From the NCBI GenBank assembly GCA_045603305.1, contig JAZULV010000011.1, positions 1 through 64,000 of the forward strand: a stretch of DNA of 64,000 bases, written 5' to 3'. The notes below the pieces were generated by a model. It was not told the origin of the DNA and did no database searches. It saw only the letters and a list, made by a program, of their open reading frames with translations. The stretch's first letter is position 1, and each line of letters starts with the position of its first letter. A program made the translations under genes and the position numbers. The stretch comes from JAFRXK01 sp045603305 (GTDB lineage Bacteria; Bacillota; Clostridia; Lachnospirales; Lachnospiraceae). This document shows positions 26,356 to 35,789 of the stretch, piece by piece.

Positions 26356-27956
26356 CAGATAAAATAAAAAATGCAGGCTTTGTTTTTAGAATGTTTATGA
26401 TACAAAACAGGGGATACTTTGCAATAGGAATTTCGACTATAATATTGTTAATGTACTGGCTTTTAAGATATTTTAAGGCTGATATAGATACGGTAAATGA
26501 TACATATATGGGTATTAAAGCCTTTTATTGTATATTGGCAGTTGTAGCATTTATATTCAGTATAGGATTAGGTATCGTAATAAAAAGAATGAAAGAGTTA
26601 AATTGGCAAGTACTGATGTTTGTTATTACTATGTCGTTAGGTTTGCTTTATATGTTTGTGCTTCCACCATTTGGTTCACCGGATGAGTCTTCTCATTTTG
26701 CATCAGCATATAGAGTTTCCAATACTATTATGTTTAAAGATGTTATTGACGAAAATGGTAAAGTACTTGTTCGTAATGGTGATATATCACAAAATATAAC
26801 AGCCTATCCAACGGTAAATTCATATAAGTATATCATATCAGATTTTTTTAAGACTGATAAAAGCAATGGGGTTTTGCCTCATTATTCAGAATGTGTAAAA
26901 ACCACGCCAATGGCATATCTGCCTCAGGCATTAGGTATTACAGTGGCAAGATTGTTAAATCTTGGGTATATCGGTCTTGTAATGATGGGGCGGTTGTTCA
27001 ATTTGACTGCTGTATCTATATGTATGTCTTTTGCAATTAAATGGATTCCTTTTGGAAAACGACTTATATTTGTATTGGGTACATTACCAATGACAATGAA
27101 TTTAATATCTTCATATTCATATGATGGTTTTATAATGGCTATGAGTTTTATGTTTATTGCATATTGTGGTAAATTAGCATATGAAAAAGAAATAGTGGAG
27201 ACTAAGGATATAGTTATTATTGCCTTATTATTAGCATTATTAGCACCATGCAAGATTATATATGCGCCAATTGTCGGTGTATGTCTTATTGTTAAGAAGT
27301 CAAAGTTTAGCAGCACTAAGCAGTATTTGTTGAGTGTATTAGTAGTGGCAGTGGCAGTGGTTGGTGCTATGATTATTGTAAATGCAAGTGTACTTACTTC
27401 TTATGTATCAGCAGATACATCAGATGCAGTGGTAAGCTGGTCAGGGGAGCAGATGTATACAATATCATATTTGTTAGAAAATCCAAATGAGTTTATAGGT
27501 ATAATGGTAAATACTATAAAAGAGATGACTAACACTTATTATAGAATGATGATTGGTACTTCTTTAGGAAGTTTGGATCCGGAATTAATGCTTGATAATA
27601 AATTTATATATAGTTTTACGGCTCTTTTAATTTTGTCAATAGTTCCTGTGGCAGGAGAGAAGCGATATAAAGTGTCTGGTATAACCAATATATGGAGTGT
27701 GTTTTTGTTTGTATTAATGAGTTTGCTTATTTTGTTTTCTATGTTGATAGCATGGACACCAATTGGATATGGATGTATTGCAGGTGTTCAGGGAAGATAT
27801 TTTATACCGATAGTGCCACTTGTCTTGCTGCCAATATGCAACAATAAGTGGTTTATGTTGAATATTAATCCGTCAAAGTTTATAATATATGCTACATGTA
27901 TAGGTAATCTTCTTGTATTGTTCAGAATGTTTTCGTGCGTGATAATGAGCGCATAA
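26352..27956 (+). CDS. DUF2142 polytopic membrane protein (GT-C-like)
   Basis: A 534-residue integral membrane protein with about twelve segments. The PPFGSPDESSHF sequence (about 107-118) after the second or third helix is the acidic loop typical of DUF2142, where an Asp-Glu pair sits in the first large extracytoplasmic loop as in GT-C transferases. A later GVQGRYFIP (about 475-483) is also conserved. It probably uses a polyprenyl-phosphate sugar to decorate the polymer outside the membrane. Translationally coupled to the DUF2304 gene. Confidence 0.78.
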   Translation: MTDKIKNAGFVFRMFMIQNRGYFAIGISTIILLMYWLLRYFKADIDTVNDTYMGIKAFYCILAVVAFIFSIGLGIVIKRMKELNWQVLMFVITMSLGLLYMFVLPPFGSPDESSHFASAYRVSNTIMFKDVIDENGKVLVRNGDISQNITAYPTVNSYKYIISDFFKTDKSNGVLPHYSECVKTTPMAYLPQALGITVARLLNLGYIGLVMMGRLFNLTAVSICMSFAIKWIPFGKRLIFVLGTLPMTMNLISSYSYDGFIMAMSFMFIAYCGKLAYEKEIVETKDIVIIALLLALLAPCKIIYAPIVGVCLIVKKSKFSSTKQYLLSVLVVAVAVVGAMIIVNASVLTSYVSADTSDAVVSWSGEQMYTISYLLENPNEFIGIMVNTIKEMTNTYYRMMIGTSLGSLDPELMLDNKFIYSFTALLILSIVPVAGEKRYKVSGITNIWSVFLFVLMSLLILFSMLIAWTPIGYGCIAGVQGRYFIPIVPLVLLPICNNKWFMLNINPSKFIIYATCIGNLLVLFRMFSCVIMSA

Positions 27957-28018
27957 TATACACAACAGGATATTGTATATGGTGTTAATGACTGCTTTAC
28001 GCAGATGAAATATAGTGA

Positions 28019-28024
28019 TATAAT
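28019..28024 (+). promoter_or_regulatory. putative extended -10 promoter before rfbC
   Basis: TATAAT (28019-28024) preceded by TGA forms an extended -10 element (TGNTATAAT). The -35 region (TTTACG, 27996-28001) is weak, as is common with extended -10 sites. It lies in the about 100-bp gap before rfbC. Confidence 0.45.
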
Positions 28025-28056
28025 TTATAAATGTATTTTTAGAAAGGATTGGTAAA

Positions 28057-28611
28057 ATGGGTAAAATTAAAGTAACAAGATGTGATATTGAAGGTTTATG
28101 TGTAATAGAGCCATCTGTATTTAAGGATGAGCGAGGATATTTTATGGAAACATATAATTATAATGATTTTAAAGCGGAAGGACTTGATATGATATTTGTA
28201 CAGGATAATCAATCCATGTCTACAAAGGGGGTATTAAGGGGACTTCATTATCAGAAGGAATTTCCACAGGGTAAGCTTGTTCGTGCAGTAAGAGGAACTG
28301 TGTTTGATGTTGCAGTTGATCTTCGTGCTGATTCAAAGACTTATGGAAAGTGGTTTGGTGTTGAACTTTCTGCAGAGAATAGGAAGCAATTTTATATTCC
28401 GCAAGGATTTGCACATGGTTTTATAGTTCTTTCTGACGAAGCTGAATTCGCTTATAAATGTACAGATTTTTATCATCCGGGCGATGAAGGCGGACTTGCA
28501 TGGAATGATCCTGAAATTGGTATTGAATGGCCGATAGAAGAAGGAATGCAGCTTATTATTTCTGAAAAAGACCAGAAATGGGGCGGACTTAAGGATACAT
28601 TTAAGTTCTAA
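28057..28611 (+). CDS. rfbC: dTDP-4-dehydrorhamnose 3,5-epimerase
   Basis: A 184-residue cupin-fold enzyme that epimerises dTDP-4-keto-6-deoxyglucose at C3 and C5 on the way to dTDP-L-rhamnose. FKDERGYFMETYN (about 21-33), GVLRGLHYQ with the catalytic His (about 55-63), and FYIPQGFAHGF (about 110-120) are all present; length is standard. rfbA, rfbB and rfbD are not in the window, so the pathway is completed elsewhere. It supports rhamnose as a component of the glycan made here. Confidence 0.95.
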   Translation: MGKIKVTRCDIEGLCVIEPSVFKDERGYFMETYNYNDFKAEGLDMIFVQDNQSMSTKGVLRGLHYQKEFPQGKLVRAVRGTVFDVAVDLRADSKTYGKWFGVELSAENRKQFYIPQGFAHGFIVLSDEAEFAYKCTDFYHPGDEGGLAWNDPEIGIEWPIEEGMQLIISEKDQKWGGLKDTFKF

Positions 28612-28649
28612 AAGCACCTTTAATTAATATATAGTAAAGGGTAATTATA

Positions 28650-30098
28650 ATGAATAAAGTGAAGTTTAGTCTTTTAAAAATATGTTTAGCAATAATTGCA
28701 TTATATATTGTTTTTTGCGCTGTGTTTATTTTTATTGCTCAGTATCAGATGAAATACACAGCGGATGAAGAATTTGTGATAGCAGATGAAAGCTCTACTG
28801 TATTAGGAGAGTTATATGATGGAACTGAAGTAGTGCAGACATATATACCATCATTACAGTATATTCGAGGCGTTAATATACTGTTTTCAACCTATGGCAG
28901 AGAGAATACAGGAACAGCTGTTGTCAGCATAGTAGATCCGGCTGATTCAGAGGTTCTTTGTGAAGAAACTGTTGAATTATCAGATGCAGAGGACAATCAG
29001 TGGTATGAAATTAAATTTTCAGAACCGGCAAACACCAAGGATATTCAGGGCGAGTATGTTGAAATACATGTTATTTTTGTCGATGGAGAACAGGGTAATG
29101 CCGTAACAATGAGCTGTAAGCTTATATCTGATAATACACTTAAGCTTATGGTTAATGGAGAGATTGTTCAAAATTCATATTTATGTATATCAGTTATTGA
29201 AAACAATGATTCTGCACTTGCACCATTTTACATCCCTGTATTTATTGTTGTAGGATTAATGATGGCAGTTTATTTCGTATGCCTTCTGTTTAAGGAAAAA
29301 AAGAATAAGATCACTGGTGGCGTTAAATTTGTTCATATGCTTAATAGATATAGCTTTCTTATGAAACAGCTTGTATCAAGAGATTTTAAAACCAAGTACA
29401 AAAGATCTATACTTGGTGTATTATGGAGTTTTTTAAATCCACTCCTTACCATGGCTGTACAGTACGCTGTATTTTCAAGATTATTCAGGTTTAATATACC
29501 GAATTATCCGGTATATCTTCTTACAGGTATTGTGTTTTTTAATGGTTTTTCTGATGCAACCAGTCAGGCCATGTATGCGATTGTAGGAAATTCATCGCTG
29601 ATTACTAAGGTATATGTACCAAAATATATTTATCCTATATCAAAGGTGTTATCTACTTCGATAAACTTATTGTTTTCACTAATGCCATTAATGATAGTAT
29701 CTCTTTGTACAGGTGTAAAGATTACCCCGGCATTATTAATGGTACCATTTGGACTCATATGCGTAATATTATTCACTATAGGTGTATCCTTTGCACTGTC
29801 ATCAGCAATGGTGTTTTTCAGGGATATCCAGTTCCTGTGGGGAGTGTTTACAATGATTTGGATGTATGCAACTCCTATAATATATTCTCTTTCAATTTTA
29901 GAGGGAACGATTATGTATAAGTTGCAGGTAATCAATCCTATGTACCATTATATTACATTTTTCAGAACGCTTATAATTTCAGGAACTTCTCCTGAGCCGG
30001 TGGAATATCTGTTTTGCATTGGGTTTGCAGTAGTAGCCATGCTTTTTGGCGGATTGCTGTTTAAGAAGACGCAGGATAAATTTGTGCTTTATATCTAG
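28650..30098 (+). CDS. polysaccharide ABC transporter permease with extra extracytoplasmic domain
   Basis: A 482-residue protein, about 220 longer than a usual Wzm/TagG permease. Residues 9-30 form a membrane helix; 31-190 look like an extracytoplasmic beta domain; 192-214 is a second helix; 225-482 is the ABC-2 permease, starting with RDFKTKYKRS and GVLWSFLNPL (about 244-264) and five to six helices. The extra domain resembles the stand-alone protein encoded at 35790 (GNAVT versus GNAIT near the end, and a DN plus aromatic core). The ATPase gene follows at once. It would export a lipid-linked glycan; the domain may sense or hold it. Confidence 0.85.
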   Translation: MNKVKFSLLKICLAIIALYIVFCAVFIFIAQYQMKYTADEEFVIADESSTVLGELYDGTEVVQTYIPSLQYIRGVNILFSTYGRENTGTAVVSIVDPADSEVLCEETVELSDAEDNQWYEIKFSEPANTKDIQGEYVEIHVIFVDGEQGNAVTMSCKLISDNTLKLMVNGEIVQNSYLCISVIENNDSALAPFYIPVFIVVGLMMAVYFVCLLFKEKKNKITGGVKFVHMLNRYSFLMKQLVSRDFKTKYKRSILGVLWSFLNPLLTMAVQYAVFSRLFRFNIPNYPVYLLTGIVFFNGFSDATSQAMYAIVGNSSLITKVYVPKYIYPISKVLSTSINLLFSLMPLMIVSLCTGVKITPALLMVPFGLICVILFTIGVSFALSSAMVFFRDIQFLWGVFTMIWMYATPIIYSLSILEGTIMYKLQVINPMYHYITFFRTLIISGTSPEPVEYLFCIGFAVVAMLFGGLLFKKTQDKFVLYI

Positions 30099-30119
30099 GT
30101 GTTCATTGGAGGAATAATT

Positions 30120-30842
30120 ATGGTTATGGTTAAGGTTGAGAATGTGTCAATGCGTTTCGTTATGGCAAATGACAGAATTAGTAGTATCAAAGAATTTATC
30201 ACAGCCTTTTTAAAGAAGAAGCTTAAATTTAAAGAATTCTGGGCATTAAAGGATGTGAGTTTTGAAGTAAATAAGGGTGAGGTTGTTGGAATTGTTGGTA
30301 GAAATGGTGCAGGAAAAAGTACTATATTAAAAGTAATATCAGGCATACTTAAACCTACAACAGGAAATGTGGAGCGAAAAGGTAATGTCGTACCGATGCT
30401 GGAATTAGGTTCCGGTTTTGACTATGATTTAACCGGAAGAGAAAATGTTTTTCTTAATGGCGCAATACTAGGTTATTCAGAGGAATTTTTAAATCAGAAG
30501 TACGATGAAATTTTAGAGTTTTCGGAGCTTGGAGAGTTTATTAATATTCCTATTCGTAACTATTCTTCGGGAATGTTAATGAGACTGGCATTTTCAATTG
30601 CAACTGTTGTTCAGCCGGAGATATTGATTGTTGATGAGATACTTGCAGTAGGAGATGAAAATTTCCAGAGAAAAAGCAAAGCGAGAATGCTTGAACTTAT
30701 GACCGGTGGGACAACCGTACTGTTTGTATCACACAGTCTTGAACAAATTAGGGAAATGTGTGACAGAGTAGTATGGCTGGATAGTGGAACTGTTAAAATG
30801 GTCGGGCCAGCACAAGAAGTCTGTGATGCATACCAGTTATAA
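30120..30842 (+). CDS. polysaccharide ABC transporter ATP-binding protein (Wzt/TagH-like)
   Basis: A 240-residue ATPase from ATG 30120, which follows GGAGGA (30108-30113); a GTG at 30099 would include the binding site. Walker A GRNGAGKS at 60-67, signature YSSGM at 148-152, Walker B ILIVDE at 168-173 and an SHS H-loop near 208. SGFDYDLTGREN is typical of O-antigen and teichoic exporters. The C-terminal carbohydrate-binding domain found in many Wzt proteins is absent, so substrate recognition may lie in the permease's extra domain (inference). Confidence 0.92.
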   Translation: MVMVKVENVSMRFVMANDRISSIKEFITAFLKKKLKFKEFWALKDVSFEVNKGEVVGIVGRNGAGKSTILKVISGILKPTTGNVERKGNVVPMLELGSGFDYDLTGRENVFLNGAILGYSEEFLNQKYDEILEFSELGEFINIPIRNYSSGMLMRLAFSIATVVQPEILIVDEILAVGDENFQRKSKARMLELMTGGTTVLFVSHSLEQIREMCDRVVWLDSGTVKMVGPAQEVCDAYQL

Positions 30843-30877
30843 ATTGCTTTGTACTTATTAAGGAGTGTTAATGCTGT

Positions 30878-32773
30878 ATGTATAGTTTTGATGTATCAGT
30901 TTCAGATGAAAAATTATATATGGAGATATGCAGGAAAGTCGGAAATATGTTTATGGACATAAATGAGAACGAATGCAGTTTAGAAGATATAGCAGATGTA
31001 TTTTCTGTATATTACAATCATTTTGCAGGGAAGAGGATACCTGATAAATGGCAGTGTTACGAAGAAGTTTATCAGAAAAGTCCGGAGCATGTTTATTTAT
31101 CATATATTGTTACAAACGCAACATATGATAAAGGCAGAGTATTGCTTTTTACTCATAATTTTTCAAGAACCGGTGCACCGATGATTTTGCTGGATGCAGC
31201 TAAGGTGTTAATGGAGTTAGGATATGCGGTTGTCGTGATTTCCGGAGAGACAGGTGATTTGTTACCATTATACCTTGAAAATGGAGTAAGTTGTATTATT
31301 ATTCCGGGAGTTGCAGACGGTGATAAATTTTCGAAAAACATTTTGTTAAGGCTTGCAGAAGGTTTTGATATGCTGTTTGTTAATACTGGTGTAATGGGAC
31401 ACATAATAGAAGCTTTTAATGGCAGCGACAAAAAGGTCTTTTGGTGGTTCCATGAGAGAAAGAGCGAAATAGAAGCGTTAGGTGGACTTGCGTATCTTCC
31501 TGAGCGACTGAAAGATAATGTTACTGCTGCTGTAGTATCAGAGTGTCTCAAGGATGAACTTAAGAAAGATGGCATTAACTACAAATTTACCAGTTTAGAA
31601 GGTTATGTGCCAGATCTGAAGGATAATATTACTAGAAAAAGAAATAAAATTAATTTTGTTATATGTGGAGTTGTTTGTGAGCGAAAAGGATATCATGTTT
31701 TACTTCAAGCGATTGACAAACTCGGAGTAGAGAAATTAAAGGATGTAGTTTTCTGGATGGTAGGCAAGCCTGATGACAGAGCAATGGTCGAGGCTATAAA
31801 TATAGCGGAAGAGAAATATGATATACATTACTATGAGGCGTTATCCAGAGACGATGTTTATGAGTTATATAAGAAATGCGATTGCTGTATTGTACCATCT
31901 CTGTTTGAGCCACTTCCTTTAGTTGCGTTAGAAAGCCTGTCATGTGGATGCTTTGTAATATGCAGTGATGCAGTTGGGGCTTCCAGATATTTCACAGACG
32001 ATTTAATGGAGCTGACTTATCGGGATTGTAATGATGCTACTGCACTTGCTGATAGGATAGAATATGTTATTTCAGCACAGAACAGATATGATGAATGGTC
32101 AAGAAGCGGACGTTTTGTATATGAAAAGGTATTTACATGGCACAAATTCAAAAGTCGTATAGCCAAAATAGCAGATGATAGTATCAGAGGCAGGACAGAT
32201 AAGCGGACAACAATTTTCGATATGAAGAAAATTGAATCGGTTAGCGCTGTCGAGGTGTGCAGAGAGAAAGAAGTCTGCTTACAGCAATACTTTGAAGAAA
32301 GACTGTTATTAAACAGCAGAATACAGATAAATGAACTAAAACGTATACAGGATATAAAAGACGAGTATATATTATGGGCGGATAAAGCAATTGCCAATAA
32401 GGATGAGGTTATCGACTGGAAGGATAGAACTATAGCCTACAAGGAAGAGATTATTTCTAAGAAAGATGAAGTAATAGATTCTAAAGAAGATAAGATAACA
32501 CAGACAGAGGCTTATTGCGATATGCTGAAAAAAACAATTGGAGATAAAGAAGAAAAAATTAGACAAACAGAAGCCTATTGCAATATGCTTGAAAAAACAA
32601 TTGAAGATAAAGAAGATAAGATAACACAGACAGAAGCTTGGGCTGAATTACAAAAGAAAGAAAAAGAACAGTTTGAAATAGAAGTTCTTAAACTCAGAGA
32701 AGAAGTTAATAGTAGTATTTACTTAAGGCTTAAGAGAAAATTTAACAACATAAAGGATAGAAAAGAGGAGTAA
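30878..32773 (+). CDS. GT4 family glycosyltransferase with C-terminal coiled-coil repeats
   Basis: A 631-residue protein. Residues 1-75 are an N-terminal helical region; about 85-445 form a GT-B fold, with FSRTGAP at the N-domain start, VCERKGYH and PSLFEPLPLVALES (the E-x7-E type nucleotide motif, about 346-359). Residues about 470-615 are a long coiled coil with heptad-like KDEVID/KEEIIS units and two and a half copies of a 21-residue repeat. The coil may tether the enzyme to partner transferases. It precedes the three-domain transferase by 1 bp. Confidence 0.85.
   Translation: MYSFDVSVSDEKLYMEICRKVGNMFMDINENECSLEDIADVFSVYYNHFAGKRIPDKWQCYEEVYQKSPEHVYLSYIVTNATYDKGRVLLFTHNFSRTGAPMILLDAAKVLMELGYAVVVISGETGDLLPLYLENGVSCIIIPGVADGDKFSKNILLRLAEGFDMLFVNTGVMGHIIEAFNGSDKKVFWWFHERKSEIEALGGLAYLPERLKDNVTAAVVSECLKDELKKDGINYKFTSLEGYVPDLKDNITRKRNKINFVICGVVCERKGYHVLLQAIDKLGVEKLKDVVFWMVGKPDDRAMVEAINIAEEKYDIHYYEALSRDDVYELYKKCDCCIVPSLFEPLPLVALESLSCGCFVICSDAVGASRYFTDDLMELTYRDCNDATALADRIEYVISAQNRYDEWSRSGRFVYEKVFTWHKFKSRIAKIADDSIRGRTDKRTTIFDMKKIESVSAVEVCREKEVCLQQYFEERLLLNSRIQINELKRIQDIKDEYILWADKAIANKDEVIDWKDRTIAYKEEIISKKDEVIDSKEDKITQTEAYCDMLKKTIGDKEEKIRQTEAYCNMLEKTIEDKEDKITQTEAWAELQKKEKEQFEIEVLKLREEVNSSIYLRLKRKFNNIKDRKEE
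32483..32641 (+). repeat. 63-bp tandem repeat inside the GT4 gene
   Basis: Copies at 32483-32545 and 32546-32608 and a partial copy at 32609-32641 encode 21-residue coiled-coil units beginning KEDKITQTEA or KEEKIRQTEA. Unit length is in frame, so copy number can change without breaking the gene. Confidence 0.85.
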
Positions 32774-32774
32774 T

Positions 32775-35768
32775 ATGAGCAAGATTCAGAAAATCGGCGC
32801 ATTAGCAAAATTATGTGTAAAAAAACCAAAGACTATAGCGAAGGGTGCAGTTTATTTAGCGAAATATGGCATAGTTGGTTTTTCACAGAACATGAAGAGC
32901 AGAGCAACATATGAGACTGATATGCAGAGAGAGCATGATAAAAGAGTTCATATACCTGGTTCTGTTTACGGTAATATTAAATTTTCTGTTGTTGTACCGG
33001 TGTATAATGTCGAGATTAAATGGTTAAAAAAGGCGATTAATTCTGTTGAAGCTCAGACTTACGCTAACTGGGAGCTTTGTCTAGTTGATGATTGCTCTAC
33101 AGATGAAAAAGTTGGGAAATATTTAAATTCTGTTGATAATGAAAAAATAAAAGTTAAATTTATGGAAAAAAACAGTGGTATATCAGTGGCAACTAATGCC
33201 GGAGTTAAGATGTCTACTGGTAAATATATTCTTCTTATGGATAATGATGATGAGATAGATCCTTATGCATTAGAAGAGTTTTATAAGTGCATCATTGCAA
33301 CTGACGCTGATATTGTATACAGTGATCAGGATATAATTGATATGGACGGAATACATTCAGCACCATTATTTAAACCGGACTGGTCACCGGACTTGTTCCG
33401 TTCGCAGATGTATCTTGGGCACTTGATTGGCTTCAAAAAAGAATTGTTTGACGAGGTTGGCGGATTTAGAAGTGAATACAATGGTAGCCAGGATTATGAC
33501 TTGCTTCTTAGAATGACTGAAAAGACAAGTAAAATAGAGCATATAAGCAAAGTTTTATATTCATGGCGCTCGCTGCCTACTTCTACGGCAACAAATGCCG
33601 AATCTAAACCATATGCTCAAACAGCCGGACTTTATGCTGTTCAGGCACATCTCGATAGAGTGTATGGTGAAGGAAAAGCAGTTGCAAACGAGACGGAAGC
33701 ATTGTTTGTATATGATGTAAGATATAAAATAGAAGGAAATCCTAAAGTATCTATAATTATACCTACAAAGGATCATGCGGATGATCTTAAAGCAGCAATT
33801 GACAGCATAGTAGAGAAAACAACATATAAAAATTATGAAATCATAATACTAAATAATAATTCAGAAGAAAAAGCGACATTTGAATATTTTGAGCAGCTAA
33901 AAAAAGAGCTAGATAATGTCATTATTGAGGATGCTTTATATTCATTTAACTGGTCAAAGCTTAATAATCATGGTATCAAGCTTGCAACCGGCGATGTGTT
34001 CCTGTGCCTTAACAATGATGTAAAGGTTATCAATGGTGAGTGGCTTGAAAGAATTGTTGAAAAGGTTATGCGTGATGATGTAGGAACAGTAGGTGGTCTG
34101 TTGCTTTATGAAGACGATACTATTCAGCATGCAGGTATTATTGCAGGTATGGGAGGCTGGGCAGACCATGTGTTTAAGGGGATGAAGCCTATTCATTTTG
34201 GAAGTCCGTTTGTGTCTCCTTTAGTTACAAGAAATGTTACTGCTTGTACAGGAGCATGTCTTGCCTTTTCAAGAAGTTTGTACAATAAGATAGGTGGTTT
34301 TGATGAACGCTTTATTATTTGTGGAAGCGATGTTGAGCTTAGTATCAGGGCATCACAGGCTGGCTACTATAATATTTATGACCCATATATAAATTTATAT
34401 CATTATGAATCAAAGAGCAGGGATTCATATATACCAGAGATAGATTTTGACTTATCATACCATATGTATGCTCCGTATCGTAAAAAAGGAGATCCGTTCT
34501 ATAATAATAATTTGGATTATATGTCATGTGTTCCTGCAGTGGCATCAATGCCTCAATTTACAGAAGCAGAAGATAATTCAGTGCTTGATGTCAGAATTCC
34601 GGAAATAGAGCCTATGAGATTCCGTGTAGTTAAGACTGAAAGAAAACGAATTAATATTATTGTGCCATCTATTAATGTTGAGCATGTATTTGGTGGAATT
34701 GCTACAGCTCTGAAGTTTTTTGATAAGTTAACTGAAAATCTTACCGGATGGGATAAGAGAATAATATTATCAGATGCAACACCAAATAAGCAGGCAATAG
34801 AGCAGTATTCTGGCAAATATAAATTTGTAAGCTGTGAAAAGAATTGTTTTGATGCAAAACAGATAGTACCTTTTGCAGATAGAAATGGTAAGACTCTACC
34901 AGTTTCAGATAAAGACATATTTATTTTTACCGGCTGGTGGACTGCATATTGCGTTCAGGAGGAATACCATAACCTTGAACGAGATGGAAAGCTAAGTCCA
35001 AATCCTTTTATATACTTCATTCAGGATTATGAGCCAGGTTTTTATCCATGGTCAACCAGATATATGATGGCTGATTCTACTTATAAATGTAACTACAAGC
35101 AGATTGCAGTGTTTAACTCAAAAGAACTTAGAACGTTTTTTGAAAATAATAATTATAGTTTCTATAAGAAATTTGAATTTGATCCATTATTAAATGCCGG
35201 TTTGAAAGAAAGAGTTTCAAGTCTTGGCAAGAAGATAAATAAGAAGAAACAGATTCTTGTATATGGAAGACCTGGAACCGCAAGAAATGCATTTGAGCTT
35301 TTAGTTGCGGCATTGAAAAAGTGGGTTGAAATATACGATGATGCTGAAGAATGGAATATTATATCTGCAGGAGAGGCTCATTCTCCGGTTGAAATTGGCA
35401 ATGGAATGAGGTTATGTTCTGCCGGCAAGCTTTCAATTGAAGAATATGCATCGGTGTTAGAGGAATCATATGCAGGAATTTCTCTCATGGTATCTCCACA
35501 TCCGAGTTACCCTCCTCTTGAAATGTCAGTATTTGATGTTAAGGTTATTACCAATACTTATGCCAATAAAGATTTAACAACATTTAATGATAATATTATT
35601 TCGTTAGAGGATTCAAGCGCGACTAATATTGCTATGAAGCTTGCGGAGATATGTAATAATTATCAGCCGGTAGTAAAGCATACAGTAGTTAATGATAGTT
35701 ATTGTAACGGCAGTGAAGTATTTGGATTTATTGATGAATTAGTAGATATATGTGAGAAGTCTGTGTAA
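32775..35768 (+). CDS. three-domain glycosyltransferase: GT2, GT2 and WsaF-like GT4
   Basis: A 997-residue protein. Domain 1 (about 66-310) is GT2 with VVVPVYNVEIKW and LLMDNDDEID; domain 2 (about 320-600) is GT2 with SIIIPTKDH and LCLNNDVKVIN; domain 3 (about 625-997) has NIIVPSINVEHVFGG, FTGWWTAY and FIQDYEPGFYPWS, the signature of WsaF, the rhamnosyltransferase of S-layer rhamnan synthesis. One chain could therefore add three successive residues, probably rhamnoses. No membrane helix. Together with rfbC it argues for a rhamnan-like polymer. Confidence 0.9.
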   Translation: MSKIQKIGALAKLCVKKPKTIAKGAVYLAKYGIVGFSQNMKSRATYETDMQREHDKRVHIPGSVYGNIKFSVVVPVYNVEIKWLKKAINSVEAQTYANWELCLVDDCSTDEKVGKYLNSVDNEKIKVKFMEKNSGISVATNAGVKMSTGKYILLMDNDDEIDPYALEEFYKCIIATDADIVYSDQDIIDMDGIHSAPLFKPDWSPDLFRSQMYLGHLIGFKKELFDEVGGFRSEYNGSQDYDLLLRMTEKTSKIEHISKVLYSWRSLPTSTATNAESKPYAQTAGLYAVQAHLDRVYGEGKAVANETEALFVYDVRYKIEGNPKVSIIIPTKDHADDLKAAIDSIVEKTTYKNYEIIILNNNSEEKATFEYFEQLKKELDNVIIEDALYSFNWSKLNNHGIKLATGDVFLCLNNDVKVINGEWLERIVEKVMRDDVGTVGGLLLYEDDTIQHAGIIAGMGGWADHVFKGMKPIHFGSPFVSPLVTRNVTACTGACLAFSRSLYNKIGGFDERFIICGSDVELSIRASQAGYYNIYDPYINLYHYESKSRDSYIPEIDFDLSYHMYAPYRKKGDPFYNNNLDYMSCVPAVASMPQFTEAEDNSVLDVRIPEIEPMRFRVVKTERKRINIIVPSINVEHVFGGIATALKFFDKLTENLTGWDKRIILSDATPNKQAIEQYSGKYKFVSCEKNCFDAKQIVPFADRNGKTLPVSDKDIFIFTGWWTAYCVQEEYHNLERDGKLSPNPFIYFIQDYEPGFYPWSTRYMMADSTYKCNYKQIAVFNSKELRTFFENNNYSFYKKFEFDPLLNAGLKERVSSLGKKINKKKQILVYGRPGTARNAFELLVAALKKWVEIYDDAEEWNIISAGEAHSPVEIGNGMRLCSAGKLSIEEYASVLEESYAGISLMVSPHPSYPPLEMSVFDVKVITNTYANKDLTTFNDNIISLEDSSATNIAMKLAEICNNYQPVVKHTVVNDSYCNGSEVFGFIDELVDICEKSV

Positions 35769-35789
35769 TATTTATGAGGATATAATGAG

